This document shows, piece by piece, positions 20,352 through 28,090 of a stretch of 30,471 nucleotides of DNA; the stretch's first letter is position 1; every line of letters starts with the position of its first letter. The position numbers were made by a program, and so were the translations under genes. The notes beneath the pieces are model-generated. The model saw only the letters and a list, made by a program, of their open reading frames with translations. It was not told the DNA's origin and did no database searches. The stretch is from a virus: positions 1-30,471 of the IMG/VR virus record IMGVR_UViG_3300005935_000085; one strand, 5' to 3'.

Positions 20352-20807
20352 TGACTTTATATTGTTATCTTGCCGTGAACGCTTTGTGCCTGTAGCGGTA
20401 AGATATTCAATATTTTTAATAAGCCAAATACAAAGATGGAACGGATTCTCCAGAAGAATTATTAGGTTGGAAAATGCTGAAGATGTGGGTTGGCCACTTA
20501 TGGCAAAACAGACTGTAAAGCGGTTTTTGACATGATGTCACTAACTGAGAACAGTGTTTTGCTTCCACGCATGTCAGAACTATGTGAAAAATCGTAGGAT
20601 GATTGACAGCTATTTGCATTAAGATACCGAAGTAACTCTTATTTTGGTTATACTCTACCGCTCTTCATGTGAGGAGCGAGATGCTTACTAAATAATAAAG
20701 TGTGAACAATAATATATTCTTAATATATTATTTAGTAAGATTACATTAGAGTTCTAAAAGTGGCGGTCTATTAAGATTTTGAGTTTTTGCATATTTTAGG
20801 AGTGAAT
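20352..20807 (+). other. hairpin-rich non-coding stretch before the head genes
   Basis: There is no gene with a start and ribosome binding site. The structures are ATCTTGCCG (20368-20376) with CGGTAAGAT (20397-20405, one G-U pair), CGCTC/GAGCG (20659-20678) and two competing hairpins at 20684-20739. Short open stretches on the plus strand in shifting frames (20380-20590) may be remnants of a decayed gene. It probably contains the control signals for the head operon, but no convincing promoter was found. Confidence 0.5.
20684..20739 (+). promoter_or_regulatory. mutually exclusive hairpins (attenuator-like)
   Basis: CTTACTAAATAATA (20684-20697) is the perfect complement of 20726-20739. AATAATATATT (20708-20718) is the perfect complement of 20722-20732. 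Both structures need 20726-20732, so only one can form at a time. All pairs but a few are A-T, so switching would be easy. Confidence 0.6.
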
Positions 20808-20849
20808 ATGTTAAATTTGCAAGGAAGCAAAAAGGAAATCGGAGGTTGA
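20808..20849 (+). CDS. 13-aa leader mini-ORF
   Basis: The mini-ORF reads MLNLQGSKKEIGG, with TTAGGAGTGAAT before the ATG. Its last codons and stop (ATC GGA GGT TGA) contain the GGAGG of the next mini-ORF. Ribosomes finishing here would open the hairpin at 20841-20898. Confidence 0.4.
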   Translation: MLNLQGSKKEIGG

Positions 20850-20898
20850 AATGCACTATAAAAAGCTTATCCGTTCCGTAATGATAGTGCATACCTCC
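20841..20898 (+). promoter_or_regulatory. hairpin hiding a ribosome binding site before terS
   Basis: GGAGGT (20841-20846) pairs with ACCTCC (20893-20898), and ATGCACTAT (20851-20859) with ATAGTGCAT (20884-20892). The result is a 15-bp stem with a four-base bulge and a 24-nt loop. The Shine-Dalgarno and start codon of the 20-aa mini-ORF are both in the stem. Confidence 0.78.
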
Positions 20899-20913
20899 AT
20901 TTCTGAGGGATAG
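20851..20913 (+). CDS. 20-aa leader mini-ORF before terS
   Basis: The mini-ORF reads MHYKKLIRSV, then MIVHTSISEG. GGAGG lies five bases before the ATG, and the stop is four bases before the terS start. GAGGGATAG at its end is the terS ribosome binding site, so the mini-ORF may couple terS expression to the hairpin. Confidence 0.42.
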   Translation: MHYKKLIRSVMIVHTSISEG

Positions 20914-20916
20914 AAA

Positions 20917-21522
20917 ATGAAAGACGAAAATAAAAAGGGATTAAAGTCCGGAGCTATTTTTAGTGTTGATTATTTAGAAACTGCTACACGGCTCGTGGCA
21001 TCGGGGATGACAGAGGTAGATGTGGGGTATTTTCTTGGAATTACTCCGGCAAAAATTAAAACTTGGAAAAAAAGACACCCGCTATTCAAACAGGCTTTCA
21101 CGGATGGTAAGAGACTGGCAAAATCATACTTGATTGCTAAGGGGCTTCGTGCTGCTGCCGGTTATCAGTATGTTGAGAAAAATGTAAAATATAAAAAGAA
21201 AGTGCTTGATGATGGGACGGAGCTTGAGTATGCTGCTGAGACAAGCGAGTTTCACAAAGAGATGAAGCCTGATAGCACACTATTGATGTTTCTTCTTTGC
21301 AATATGTCACGTCAACTCAAAGAAGAAGAGCCCTGGGTGTCAGTTCACAAGGTTGAAGTAAAAGATGATAAAACTATAAATGTAAAATTATCGGGTAAAG
21401 TTGCCACAGAAGAGATAAGGCGATTGGCAGGAGCATTTTTACCGAGAGACGTCATTGAGGCAGAATTCGAGAAAAAGAAACCAAAGAAGATAAAAGGGAA
21501 GACAGAAAATGAAAAAGATTGA
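20917..21522 (+). CDS. terS: terminase small subunit (putative)
   Basis: The 201-aa protein has an N-terminal HTH ([32 protein letters not shown]). The segment [25 protein letters not shown] follows, then [21 protein letters not shown]. This is the arrangement of small terminase subunits that recognise the packaging site and of related phage HTH proteins. The C-terminus is lysine-rich. The next terminase gene, terL, is separated only by an inserted endonuclease gene. The start has GAGGGATAG upstream. Assignment rests on the HTH and on position. Confidence 0.72.
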   Translation: MKDENKKGLKSGAIFSVDYLETATRLVASGMTEVDVGYFLGITPAKIKTWKKRHPLFKQAFTDGKRLAKSYLIAKGLRAAAGYQYVEKNVKYKKKVLDDGTELEYAAETSEFHKEMKPDSTLLMFLLCNMSRQLKEEEPWVSVHKVEVKDDKTINVKLSGKVATEEIRRLAGAFLPRDVIEAEFEKKKPKKIKGKTENEKD

Positions 21523-22012
21523 TGTACAAAATATGCAAGGTCAAAGATTTGGAAGACTTGAGGTTTTAGAAGGAGTGTCTTCAGACAAAAGAAATCATAC
21601 TCAATGTCTTTGTTTATGTGATTGTGGTGTAGAAAAAGTTATTAGAGCAAGTAGTCTTCGTTCAGGAACAACTCAAAGTTGTGGTTGCCTTCGCCGTGAA
21701 CAATCCGGGGCTGTTCCTAAACATGGGCACAGTAAAGTTGGGGAGGTAACAAGAGAGTATTGGACTTGGAATCACATGAAACAACGATGTCTGAATCCAA
21801 ATGTGTGGAATTACTATAATTACGGTGGTCGTGGTATTACTGTCTGTGATAGATGGTTAGAATTTGAGGCTTTTCTTGAGGATATGGGTGAGAAACCGGA
21901 AGGAATGTCAATTGATCGAATAGATAATGATGGAGATTATGAGCCGTCTAACTGTAGATGGGCTACATCAACAGAACAAATGAATAATCGCAGATGTTCT
22001 GTGAGGGTATGA
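21509..22012 (+). CDS. HNH-like homing-type endonuclease inserted between terS and terL
   Basis: The 167-aa protein has an N-terminal zinc domain ([25 protein letters not shown]). The phage module follows: [52 protein letters not shown] and EQMNNRR. The DRID...NCRW part resembles an HNH core (DHID...NLRW) in which the usual His is replaced by Arg, so catalysis is uncertain. Such free-standing genes behave as mobile elements. It overlaps terS by 14 nt and terL by one base, fitting neatly into the operon. Confidence 0.75.
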   Translation: MKKIDVQNMQGQRFGRLEVLEGVSSDKRNHTQCLCLCDCGVEKVIRASSLRSGTTQSCGCLRREQSGAVPKHGHSKVGEVTREYWTWNHMKQRCLNPNVWNYYNYGGRGITVCDRWLEFEAFLEDMGEKPEGMSIDRIDNDGDYEPSNCRWATSTEQMNNRRCSVRV

Positions 22013-24075
22013 TGGCAAAGAGACTGAGTACCCTTTTCAATGATCCTGATATGTTGCTAAATGCTATACCGAGAGACATAGAAGAGAACCTCAGATGGCG
22101 TATAGGGCTGCACTCTAAAATGTCGCAGGATGCTGGGATGCTTCAGGCTTATTTGGAGTTGTGTAGAATTAAACCACAGATTTTATTCAACTCAGCCTTT
22201 TTTGTATATGAAGCAAGGGCCATGCCAGGGAGACAGAACGTCCCGTTCATATTAAGACCGAAACAGGAAATTGGAATTGAGCGTTTGAAAGTTGCTATTG
22301 ATAATGCAACTGAAATGAATCCACACAATTTGATATTTGATAAAAGTCGTGAAGAGGGTGCAACAGAAATTATTTGCAAGATGTTTGGTGCTTATTTTTT
22401 GTTGTACGAGGATATGTCTTTTCTTGTTGGTTCACGAGCAGAGCATTTTGTAGATCAGGGTGTTCGTGTTCCAACTAAGGGTACAAGAGTCCCCGGTTTA
22501 CATAAATCTCTTATGCACAAAATACTTTATGGTTTATGGAATTTGCCTGGGTATATGAGACCTAATATGTTTAAGAGCCATTTATCATTGGAGAATTTGG
22601 ATAATGGTTCCAAAATAGGTGGTGAAGCAACTACAGATAATTTTGGTGCAGCGGATAGAGCAAAGGCAGTGCTTGTAGATGAAGCTGCCCGTATTGAACC
22701 AAATGTAGCTCAGTATATCATTGATAATATTCAAGATGTCACCCCCTGTTGTATTTTTAACAGCACCCATTTCAAGTGGGGGAGCGGACACCCTTACGCA
22801 AAACTTATCAATTCCAATAAGATTGAGGTTATTACTTTGGGGTGGGAAGATAATCCTGTAAAGAACGGGGGATTGTATAATTCACCTGAAATGGATGTAA
22901 TTCAGATAAAAGATATTGACTATTATAGAGAGAAATGTCCTGTAATATTTAATGAGATAGAGGCTCATAAGTCCTTTATTTACAGTGACTTACAGTTGAA
23001 AGTTGCTGAATCAACAGATGAAATCCAAGAGCAAATGGGAGAAATAAGTTTTGTTGCCGATGGTGGTGAAAGACTTTTTAGTTGTGATAGAAGTCCTTGG
23101 CTTGATGGGCAGGAAGCTCGTGGGCGTAGAAAACAGGATATTGCAATAAATATTTTACGTATTCCACAGGGATCAGCTGACCAGTTCTTTGATGATATGA
23201 ACTTGGTTAGAATTGAAAAGAAGTTTGTCAAGGAACCGACTTATACGGGGACATTGCATTACGAGATAGAGAAGAAAAAACCAGTAGATATTAAATTCAA
23301 ACGTGGTGGTCCGAAATTATTAAAATGGTGGGGTCCACTTCCAAATGGAAAACCAAGACAGGATCATAATTATATTGTATCTTGTGATATAAGTAGAGGG
23401 ACAGGTGCAAGTAACAGTGTTGCTGCTATTACTGATGTAAATACAAGCGAGGTTGTTGGTTTATATGTTAATCCAAATATTGATGTAACTGATTTTGCCG
23501 AACTTGCTGTTGCTTTATGTTTGTGGACTGGTGGTGGATCACGTAATACTTATTTGATTTGGGAGCAAAATGGTCCGGGAGATAGTTTTGCGAATAGAAT
23601 ACGTAAGATTGGTTATGCTTTTGTTTATTATAAAGTAAATGAAAGAACAAAATCCCGTAAGCGTGGTAAAAATAAGACGTATGGTTGGACTTCAACCACA
23701 GGTATAAACGGTACTAAGAATGCTCTTCTTGGTGATCTTGATGCTGCTATTGATGAATCCATTCAAATAAATAAGAGATTCCCATTTTTAATAATACATG
23801 ATATGCAAACAATTAGGGAATTAAGAGATTATATTTTTATGGGTGATAGGATTGATGTAGGTCTTAGTTCTCAATCAACAGAATCAAGTGGTGCTCGGTA
23901 TGCTCATGGTGACAGAGTAATTGCTACAGCCATGACTATGTTGGCTATGAAAGAACAACCAAAGGCTAAGGTCAAGCAAGCACAGAAGGTTCGGAAGAAT
24001 TCAATGCTTTATAGGATGCAGGAGAGAAAAAGAGAATATAGTAGGAAGAAATGCGAAGTCGGAAAATGGTTATAA
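22012..24075 (+). CDS. terL: terminase large subunit
   Basis: The 687-aa protein has an N-terminal ATPase with a degenerate Walker A (DKSREEGAT, K111 to T118), Walker B AVLVDEAAR (D223, E224) and coupling motif NST (250-252). The RNase H-like nuclease has IVSCDISRGTGASNS (D459), LIWEQNGPGD (E518) and AHGDRVIATAM (D634). It drives DNA into the prohead and cuts the concatemer. It is somewhat longer than typical TerL, with extra sequence between ATPase and nuclease. GAGGG is placed for ATG 22012; ATG 22009 is too close to the site. Confidence 0.93.
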   Translation: MAKRLSTLFNDPDMLLNAIPRDIEENLRWRIGLHSKMSQDAGMLQAYLELCRIKPQILFNSAFFVYEARAMPGRQNVPFILRPKQEIGIERLKVAIDNATEMNPHNLIFDKSREEGATEIICKMFGAYFLLYEDMSFLVGSRAEHFVDQGVRVPTKGTRVPGLHKSLMHKILYGLWNLPGYMRPNMFKSHLSLENLDNGSKIGGEATTDNFGAADRAKAVLVDEAARIEPNVAQYIIDNIQDVTPCCIFNSTHFKWGSGHPYAKLINSNKIEVITLGWEDNPVKNGGLYNSPEMDVIQIKDIDYYREKCPVIFNEIEAHKSFIYSDLQLKVAESTDEIQEQMGEISFVADGGERLFSCDRSPWLDGQEARGRRKQDIAINILRIPQGSADQFFDDMNLVRIEKKFVKEPTYTGTLHYEIEKKKPVDIKFKRGGPKLLKWWGPLPNGKPRQDHNYIVSCDISRGTGASNSVAAITDVNTSEVVGLYVNPNIDVTDFAELAVALCLWTGGGSRNTYLIWEQNGPGDSFANRIRKIGYAFVYYKVNERTKSRKRGKNKTYGWTSTTGINGTKNALLGDLDAAIDESIQINKRFPFLIIHDMQTIRELRDYIFMGDRIDVGLSSQSTESSGARYAHGDRVIATAMTMLAMKEQPKAKVKQAQKVRKNSMLYRMQERKREYSRKKCEVGKWL

Positions 24076-24085
24076 GGAATCGAAT

Positions 24086-25849
24086 ATGAGTCTTCTCAAT
24101 CAGAAGGATGTACGTAAAGGTTTTACCCAGAGAGTTCGAGAAGCTGCCAGAATTTGGACAAGAGCGGATGAGCCTCGTTTGGCTAAGAGAAATCGGATGG
24201 TTAGTAGTTGGGTTTCTGGGTATTGTAAGAGTGGGACTAATGCTAAAGCTCATACTATGAATCTTATGGATAGGGCTATTGGTATTTTAGTACCTTATTT
24301 ATCTATGTCTGATCCGAATGTGCATTGTGAAGCTCGAATACCCAAATTAAAACCTTGGGCATATACAACTCAACTTGCTATGAATCATTTGTTAAAAGAG
24401 ATTAAATTTTCAAAAACAGTATTGAGACCTTCAATTTTTAATTCTATGTTTGGCTCTGGTATTGTGAAGACGGGTATTATGAAGGAATGGGAGTCAAGTA
24501 TATACGGAAATAATCTTGATATTGGACAACCATACGCTGCTGCTGTGGATGATGAAGATTACATAGGTGATGTATCGGCGAACACCAGAGAAGAATTTGA
24601 AATGGAAGGTAATTATTATGTAATGCCTACTCAACTTGCAAAAGAATTTTTTGGTGCAAGACATGCTGATAGTATAACACCGTCTTTTAAGCTTTTTGGT
24701 GATAATAGTATTAAAGATGTTGTAAGGACTACTACACAGGGTTCAGATTATCATACTTTACGATATTGGACTAAATTTATGGATGTATATCTTCCAGATG
24801 AAGGTATCACACTCACACTCCTTGCCGATGGTAATTATTATAGAATATTAAAAACTACTGTATTTGATGGTCCTGAAGATGGTCCTTATGATTTACTTGG
24901 GTACAAATATGCTATGAAACAACCTATGCCCATACCTCCGGCATGGGGTTGGATTGATATGGATACAGCCTTAAATGTTCTTATCAATAAAATGAGAGTA
25001 CAGGCAGAAGCTCAGAAAAATATATTAGTGTATGCTGCTGAAGCTCAAGAAGATGCTGATCGTATGGCAGCAACAATAAATAATGGTACTTGTAAAGTTA
25101 ATAATCTCGATGCTGTTAAAGCAATTGAATTAGGTGGAACTAATCCTGAAAATTATGAGTGGGTTAGTTATATTGAACAACAGTTTTCTATTCAAGGTGG
25201 TAATTTATATCAGCTTGGTGGGAGGGGGACACAGGCCGAAACACTTGGACAGGAGCAGATGTTGATGACAAATGCTTCTCGTATCGTGGATGATATGGTA
25301 AATTCAGTATATGATTTTACCCAGAGTGTAATGAAGAAGTTTGCTTGGTATATTTGGAATGACCCAATGATTCAAATTCCCACTATCAAGAGAATCGAGG
25401 GTGCTGGGAGTGTTGAAGTGATATTTGATAAGTATGCAAGAGAGGGTGATTTCTATGATTTCAACTTCAAGATTCAACCTTATAGTATGCAACGGTTCAA
25501 TCCGTCAATACAAAGTCAAAAGTTGATGCAGTTCTTAGCTGGTTGGGTTTTGCCTGTTTTACCTATGGCGGCACAACAAGGGGTTAAACTTAACATCGAT
25601 GCTGCAACTACAAAGATAGCTGAATATTTACAATTAGATATACAGGACATTTGGCAAGCGGCAACCCCAATGGGTGGTAATGATATGGGACCATACCAAC
25701 CGTCGCAGGGCCAAGTTTCACAGAAGCAATCCAAAATGACCAGTCAAGGGGACGATAGATTTGGAAGTTCAGGGGCATCTCGTATGGGAAACTTTCAGCA
25801 ATATGCAAACAGTCCGAGAGCCGGTCAATCTTCGCCACCTCAAAAGTAG
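24086..25849 (+). CDS. portal protein
   Basis: The 587-aa protein follows terL by ten bases. It contains NLMDRAIGILVPYLSMSDP, a central IPPAWGWIDMDTALNVLINK and a long helix with QAEAQKNILVYAAEAQEDAD. EWVSYIEQQFSIQGGNLYQL and QAETLGQEQMLMTNASRIVD come next, the typical portal 'stem/wing' region with the Q-rich helix. The C-terminus is low-complexity (Gln, Ser, Pro, Gly). It forms the dodecameric DNA gate at one capsid vertex. The call rests on these patterns and on position. Confidence 0.85.
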   Translation: MSLLNQKDVRKGFTQRVREAARIWTRADEPRLAKRNRMVSSWVSGYCKSGTNAKAHTMNLMDRAIGILVPYLSMSDPNVHCEARIPKLKPWAYTTQLAMNHLLKEIKFSKTVLRPSIFNSMFGSGIVKTGIMKEWESSIYGNNLDIGQPYAAAVDDEDYIGDVSANTREEFEMEGNYYVMPTQLAKEFFGARHADSITPSFKLFGDNSIKDVVRTTTQGSDYHTLRYWTKFMDVYLPDEGITLTLLADGNYYRILKTTVFDGPEDGPYDLLGYKYAMKQPMPIPPAWGWIDMDTALNVLINKMRVQAEAQKNILVYAAEAQEDADRMAATINNGTCKVNNLDAVKAIELGGTNPENYEWVSYIEQQFSIQGGNLYQLGGRGTQAETLGQEQMLMTNASRIVDDMVNSVYDFTQSVMKKFAWYIWNDPMIQIPTIKRIEGAGSVEVIFDKYAREGDFYDFNFKIQPYSMQRFNPSIQSQKLMQFLAGWVLPVLPMAAQQGVKLNIDAATTKIAEYLQLDIQDIWQAATPMGGNDMGPYQPSQGQVSQKQSKMTSQGDDRFGSSGASRMGNFQQYANSPRAGQSSPPQK

Positions 25850-25858
25850 GGGATAGTA

Positions 25859-26509
25859 ATGAAAAAATATATTATAACAGTTATATTGTGTATATTTTTA
25901 TTTGCAGGAATTCTTCTTAGGACGAATGTAAGATATATCCCAAAACAAGTTAAGATGATTGAACTTTCAATGCAGTCGGTTGTACAAGTTACTCATCCTA
26001 ATTGGCCGGGTTCTCCAGCATCAGGATTTTATATAGGTAATGATATTGTAGTAACAGCAGGTCATGTATCTGATACGGAACCAAATGGGGTAATATTTGA
26101 AGATGGTACAGAATACGAAGTATTAAAGAGTATTACTCATCCAGATTATGATTGTGGTTTTCTGCTACTTCATAGTGTGAAGAAACCTGCTCTTGAATTT
26201 GATTCAGTAAAATCCAAACGTGGTGAGAAATTATTTATTTTAGGAAACCCTTTTCGGTTAATATTTTGTGCAACAAAAGGAATAGTATCCAGTGTTAAAG
26301 CAGATTGTGATGAGTTTTTTGGAAAAGTGATATTGATACAAACAGATGCAGTATCATTTCCGGGGAATAGTGGTTCTTGTGTATTAGATGATGATGGGGA
26401 GATACGTGGTGTTCTTGTTGGTGGCAGAGGAAGATCAAGTGGGATTTCATTTGTTGTTCCTACTGAAGCAATATTAAAAGCATTAAAAGAAGCAAAATTG
26501 GAGATATAG
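25859..26509 (+). CDS. membrane-anchored trypsin-like serine protease
   Basis: The 216-aa protein has an N-terminal hydrophobic anchor or signal (residues 4-20, IITVILCIFLFAGILL). A chymotrypsin-fold protease follows: VVTAGHVS (H69), HPDYDCGFLLL (D98), FPGNSGSCVL (S171), then GVLVGGRGRSSGISFVVPTEA as the substrate-pocket strands seen in HtrA/Deg proteases. There is no PDZ domain. It occupies the usual slot of a prohead protease, but those are normally cytoplasmic ClpP-like or herpesvirus-like enzymes. The anchor suggests action at or beyond the membrane. The start follows the portal stop by ten bases with GGGGATAGTA. Confidence 0.82.
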   Translation: MKKYIITVILCIFLFAGILLRTNVRYIPKQVKMIELSMQSVVQVTHPNWPGSPASGFYIGNDIVVTAGHVSDTEPNGVIFEDGTEYEVLKSITHPDYDCGFLLLHSVKKPALEFDSVKSKRGEKLFILGNPFRLIFCATKGIVSSVKADCDEFFGKVILIQTDAVSFPGNSGSCVLDDDGEIRGVLVGGRGRSSGISFVVPTEAILKALKEAKLEI

Positions 26510-26511
26510 AA

Positions 26512-26889
26512 ATGGCCGTTGTAAATCAGATAAGAGTAGGTCTTAAATTAACAGGTCTTGGTCAGCTTGAGGAATTTGCGGAAACATTTGATGCCGTAAC
26601 CGCAGCTACCAGGAAGTTCAAACAATATCTTGTACAAGCTGAGGCAGATACAGATGAGGCTTTGTCTTTTGGTGATGTGGGTACAGTAACAATGCTTTTT
26701 ATAAAATGTGTATCAAATGATGTTGATATTGATTTGAATTATTCTGCCAGTTTCTCATCAGATTTTACAATACAAGAGGGTGAGTGGTCCGTGATACCCT
26801 CACCAACTGGAACTGTAAGAATAAAGAATAACGATGATGCTGAAGTGGTAACTTTAGAAATCTTAGCTTTTGGTACGGCGGGGGCATAA
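26512..26889 (+). CDS. 125-aa putative structural protein
   Basis: The protein runs MAVVNQIRVGLKLTGLGQLE, FKQYLVQAEADTDEALSFGD, VTMLFIKCVSNDVDIDLNY and GTVRIKNNDDAEVVTLEILA. The second half is all beta, as in small virion or head-decoration proteins with an Ig-like or jelly-roll sandwich. The call rests on position and composition. GGAGATATAGAA precedes the ATG. Confidence 0.5.
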   Translation: MAVVNQIRVGLKLTGLGQLEEFAETFDAVTAATRKFKQYLVQAEADTDEALSFGDVGTVTMLFIKCVSNDVDIDLNYSASFSSDFTIQEGEWSVIPSPTGTVRIKNNDDAEVVTLEILAFGTAGA

Positions 26890-26892
26890 AAA

Positions 26893-27207
26893 ATGCCCAG
26901 CTATAAATACAAATGTAAAGATTGCGGTGCAGAAATGGAGGAGCTTGAATCAATATCTAATCGTAGGGAAACTGTTCCTTGTTCTGAATGCGGAAAGTCC
27001 TCCCCAAGGAGCTATATGAATTCTATGAGGCGGCAGATAGATAAACCTCGTAAGTCAGCAGCAATGGGAGTACACCCAAGTCAGATTGGAGAGGCTATGA
27101 GGGCATACCCCGGTAGTAGATATGATAAGAATGGTCATTTGTTAATTGCGAACAGAGCAGAAAAAAAAGTTCGTCTTCGGCAACGAGGTTATATTGAATA
27201 CGACTAA
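26893..27207 (+). CDS. FmdB-type zinc-ribbon phage protein
   Basis: The 104-aa protein begins MPSYKYKCKDCGAEMEELES and has CSECG at 35-39, the two CxxC knuckles of FmdB-like ribbons. The C-terminal half (GVHPSQIGEAMRAYPGSRYD, GHLLIANRAEKKVRLRQRGY) is a pattern common in phage head modules and may be a structural or assembly factor. Zinc binding is likely; the function is not established. Confidence 0.7.
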   Translation: MPSYKYKCKDCGAEMEELESISNRRETVPCSECGKSSPRSYMNSMRRQIDKPRKSAAMGVHPSQIGEAMRAYPGSRYDKNGHLLIANRAEKKVRLRQRGYIEYD

Positions 27208-27247
27208 AAGAAAAGTTTTGTGATTATAAATAATTTGGAGACAGAAA

Positions 27248-27547
27248 ATGAATGTAGTACCAACAAAGGGGATTATTGTATTAAAATCACCTGAGAAATT
27301 AGATAAGAATGTTACAGCAGGGGGGATACATCTTCCTCAAAATGTAAAGCAACCAAATACAGACAAGGTTGGTATTGTTTGTGCAACCGGAAAAGATGTT
27401 AATTGTGTGAAAGTTGGAGATATTGTAATAGTTGATCCTCGTAATTTAGTAGTTGCTGTTATCAATGATGAGGTTCATATCTTTGCAAAAGAAGAAAATA
27501 TTGTAGCAATTCTTGACAATAAGGAGGCAGATGATGACTTATCTTGA
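27248..27547 (+). CDS. GroES-like co-chaperonin
   Basis: The 99-aa protein follows the Cpn10 layout: VVPTKGIIVLKSPE, AGGIHLPQNVKQPNTDKVGI, then CVKVGDIVIVDPRN, EVHIFAKEENIVAIL. The mobile loop (around TAGGIHLPQ) carries the hydrophobic tripeptide that docks on GroEL. Phages such as T4 (gp31) make their own co-chaperonin to fold the capsid protein in host GroEL. The location three genes before the capsid gene fits the same job. TTTGGAGACAG precedes the ATG. Confidence 0.85.
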   Translation: MNVVPTKGIIVLKSPEKLDKNVTAGGIHLPQNVKQPNTDKVGIVCATGKDVNCVKVGDIVIVDPRNLVVAVINDEVHIFAKEENIVAILDNKEADDDLS

Positions 27548-27875
27548 ACATGTTTTCAAAAATGGTACGGGTATTCGTATTGCAGATGTTCCTTATCCTG
27601 AGTTAGAACGTGAGGTTCCTACAATACAATTTCGTATTTCTTTACAAGGTCAGAAAACACGACTTTTGAAATGTATTTTATTTGATAAAGATACCGGAGA
27701 GGATTTATTTCAAGAGCTTTTAGATAATCTTCTTCAGGTTAAACTTAAAGAAATAGGCAGCAAATGTGAGAAATGTGGGAAGTATTTTTTGCAGCGTAGT
27801 CCCGCACAGAAGCAATGTGAAGATTGCAAAATTGGGGCTATTATTGATAATGGTATTAAGGAGACAGAAGAATGA
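27534..27875 (+). CDS. 113-aa protein with C-terminal zinc ribbon
   Basis: The N-terminal part is beta-rich (GIRIADVPYPELEREVPTIQ, RLLKCILFDKDTG). The C-terminus has CEKCGKYFLQRSPAQKQC and CEDC-type spacing, a zinc ribbon at about residues 79-100. I chose ATG 27534, six bases after GGAGG, rather than ATG 27531. It overlaps the co-chaperonin by 14 nt. No family is recognised. Confidence 0.6.
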   Translation: MTYLEHVFKNGTGIRIADVPYPELEREVPTIQFRISLQGQKTRLLKCILFDKDTGEDLFQELLDNLLQVKLKEIGSKCEKCGKYFLQRSPAQKQCEDCKIGAIIDNGIKETEE

Positions 27876-28090
27876 TTTTGGAAGAGATAAAAATTGAAAT
27901 TGATGAAGAAATTAGAAAAATCTTTTTTGTAGGTAAAGATTGTGGCCCTATTTCTTATAAGAAAATTCTTTTAGAAGATTTTGATAGAGAGTATTTGATA
28001 AAGTTGGTTCAAGTTCTTCTTTCAAGAATGCCGGGTGATGAAGTTGTAGATGAAATTATTGAAAGAGGCAGAAAAAATGCTGGGATTTAA
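27872..28090 (+). CDS. 72-aa acidic hypothetical protein
   Basis: The protein runs MILEEIKIEIDEEIRKIFFV, ISYKKILLEDFDREYLIKLV and EVVDEIIERGRKNAGI. It is helical and acidic, coupled by ATGA to the preceding gene, with its 3' end inside the scaffold candidate. Function is unknown. Confidence 0.6.
   Translation: MILEEIKIEIDEEIRKIFFVGKDCGPISYKKILLEDFDREYLIKLVQVLLSRMPGDEVVDEIIERGRKNAGI

Noticed and set aside
20416-20619. A 67-codon minus-strand frame between gene 20001 and terS
   Set aside because: It has no ribosome site, lies against the direction of all nearby genes and has no recognisable motif.
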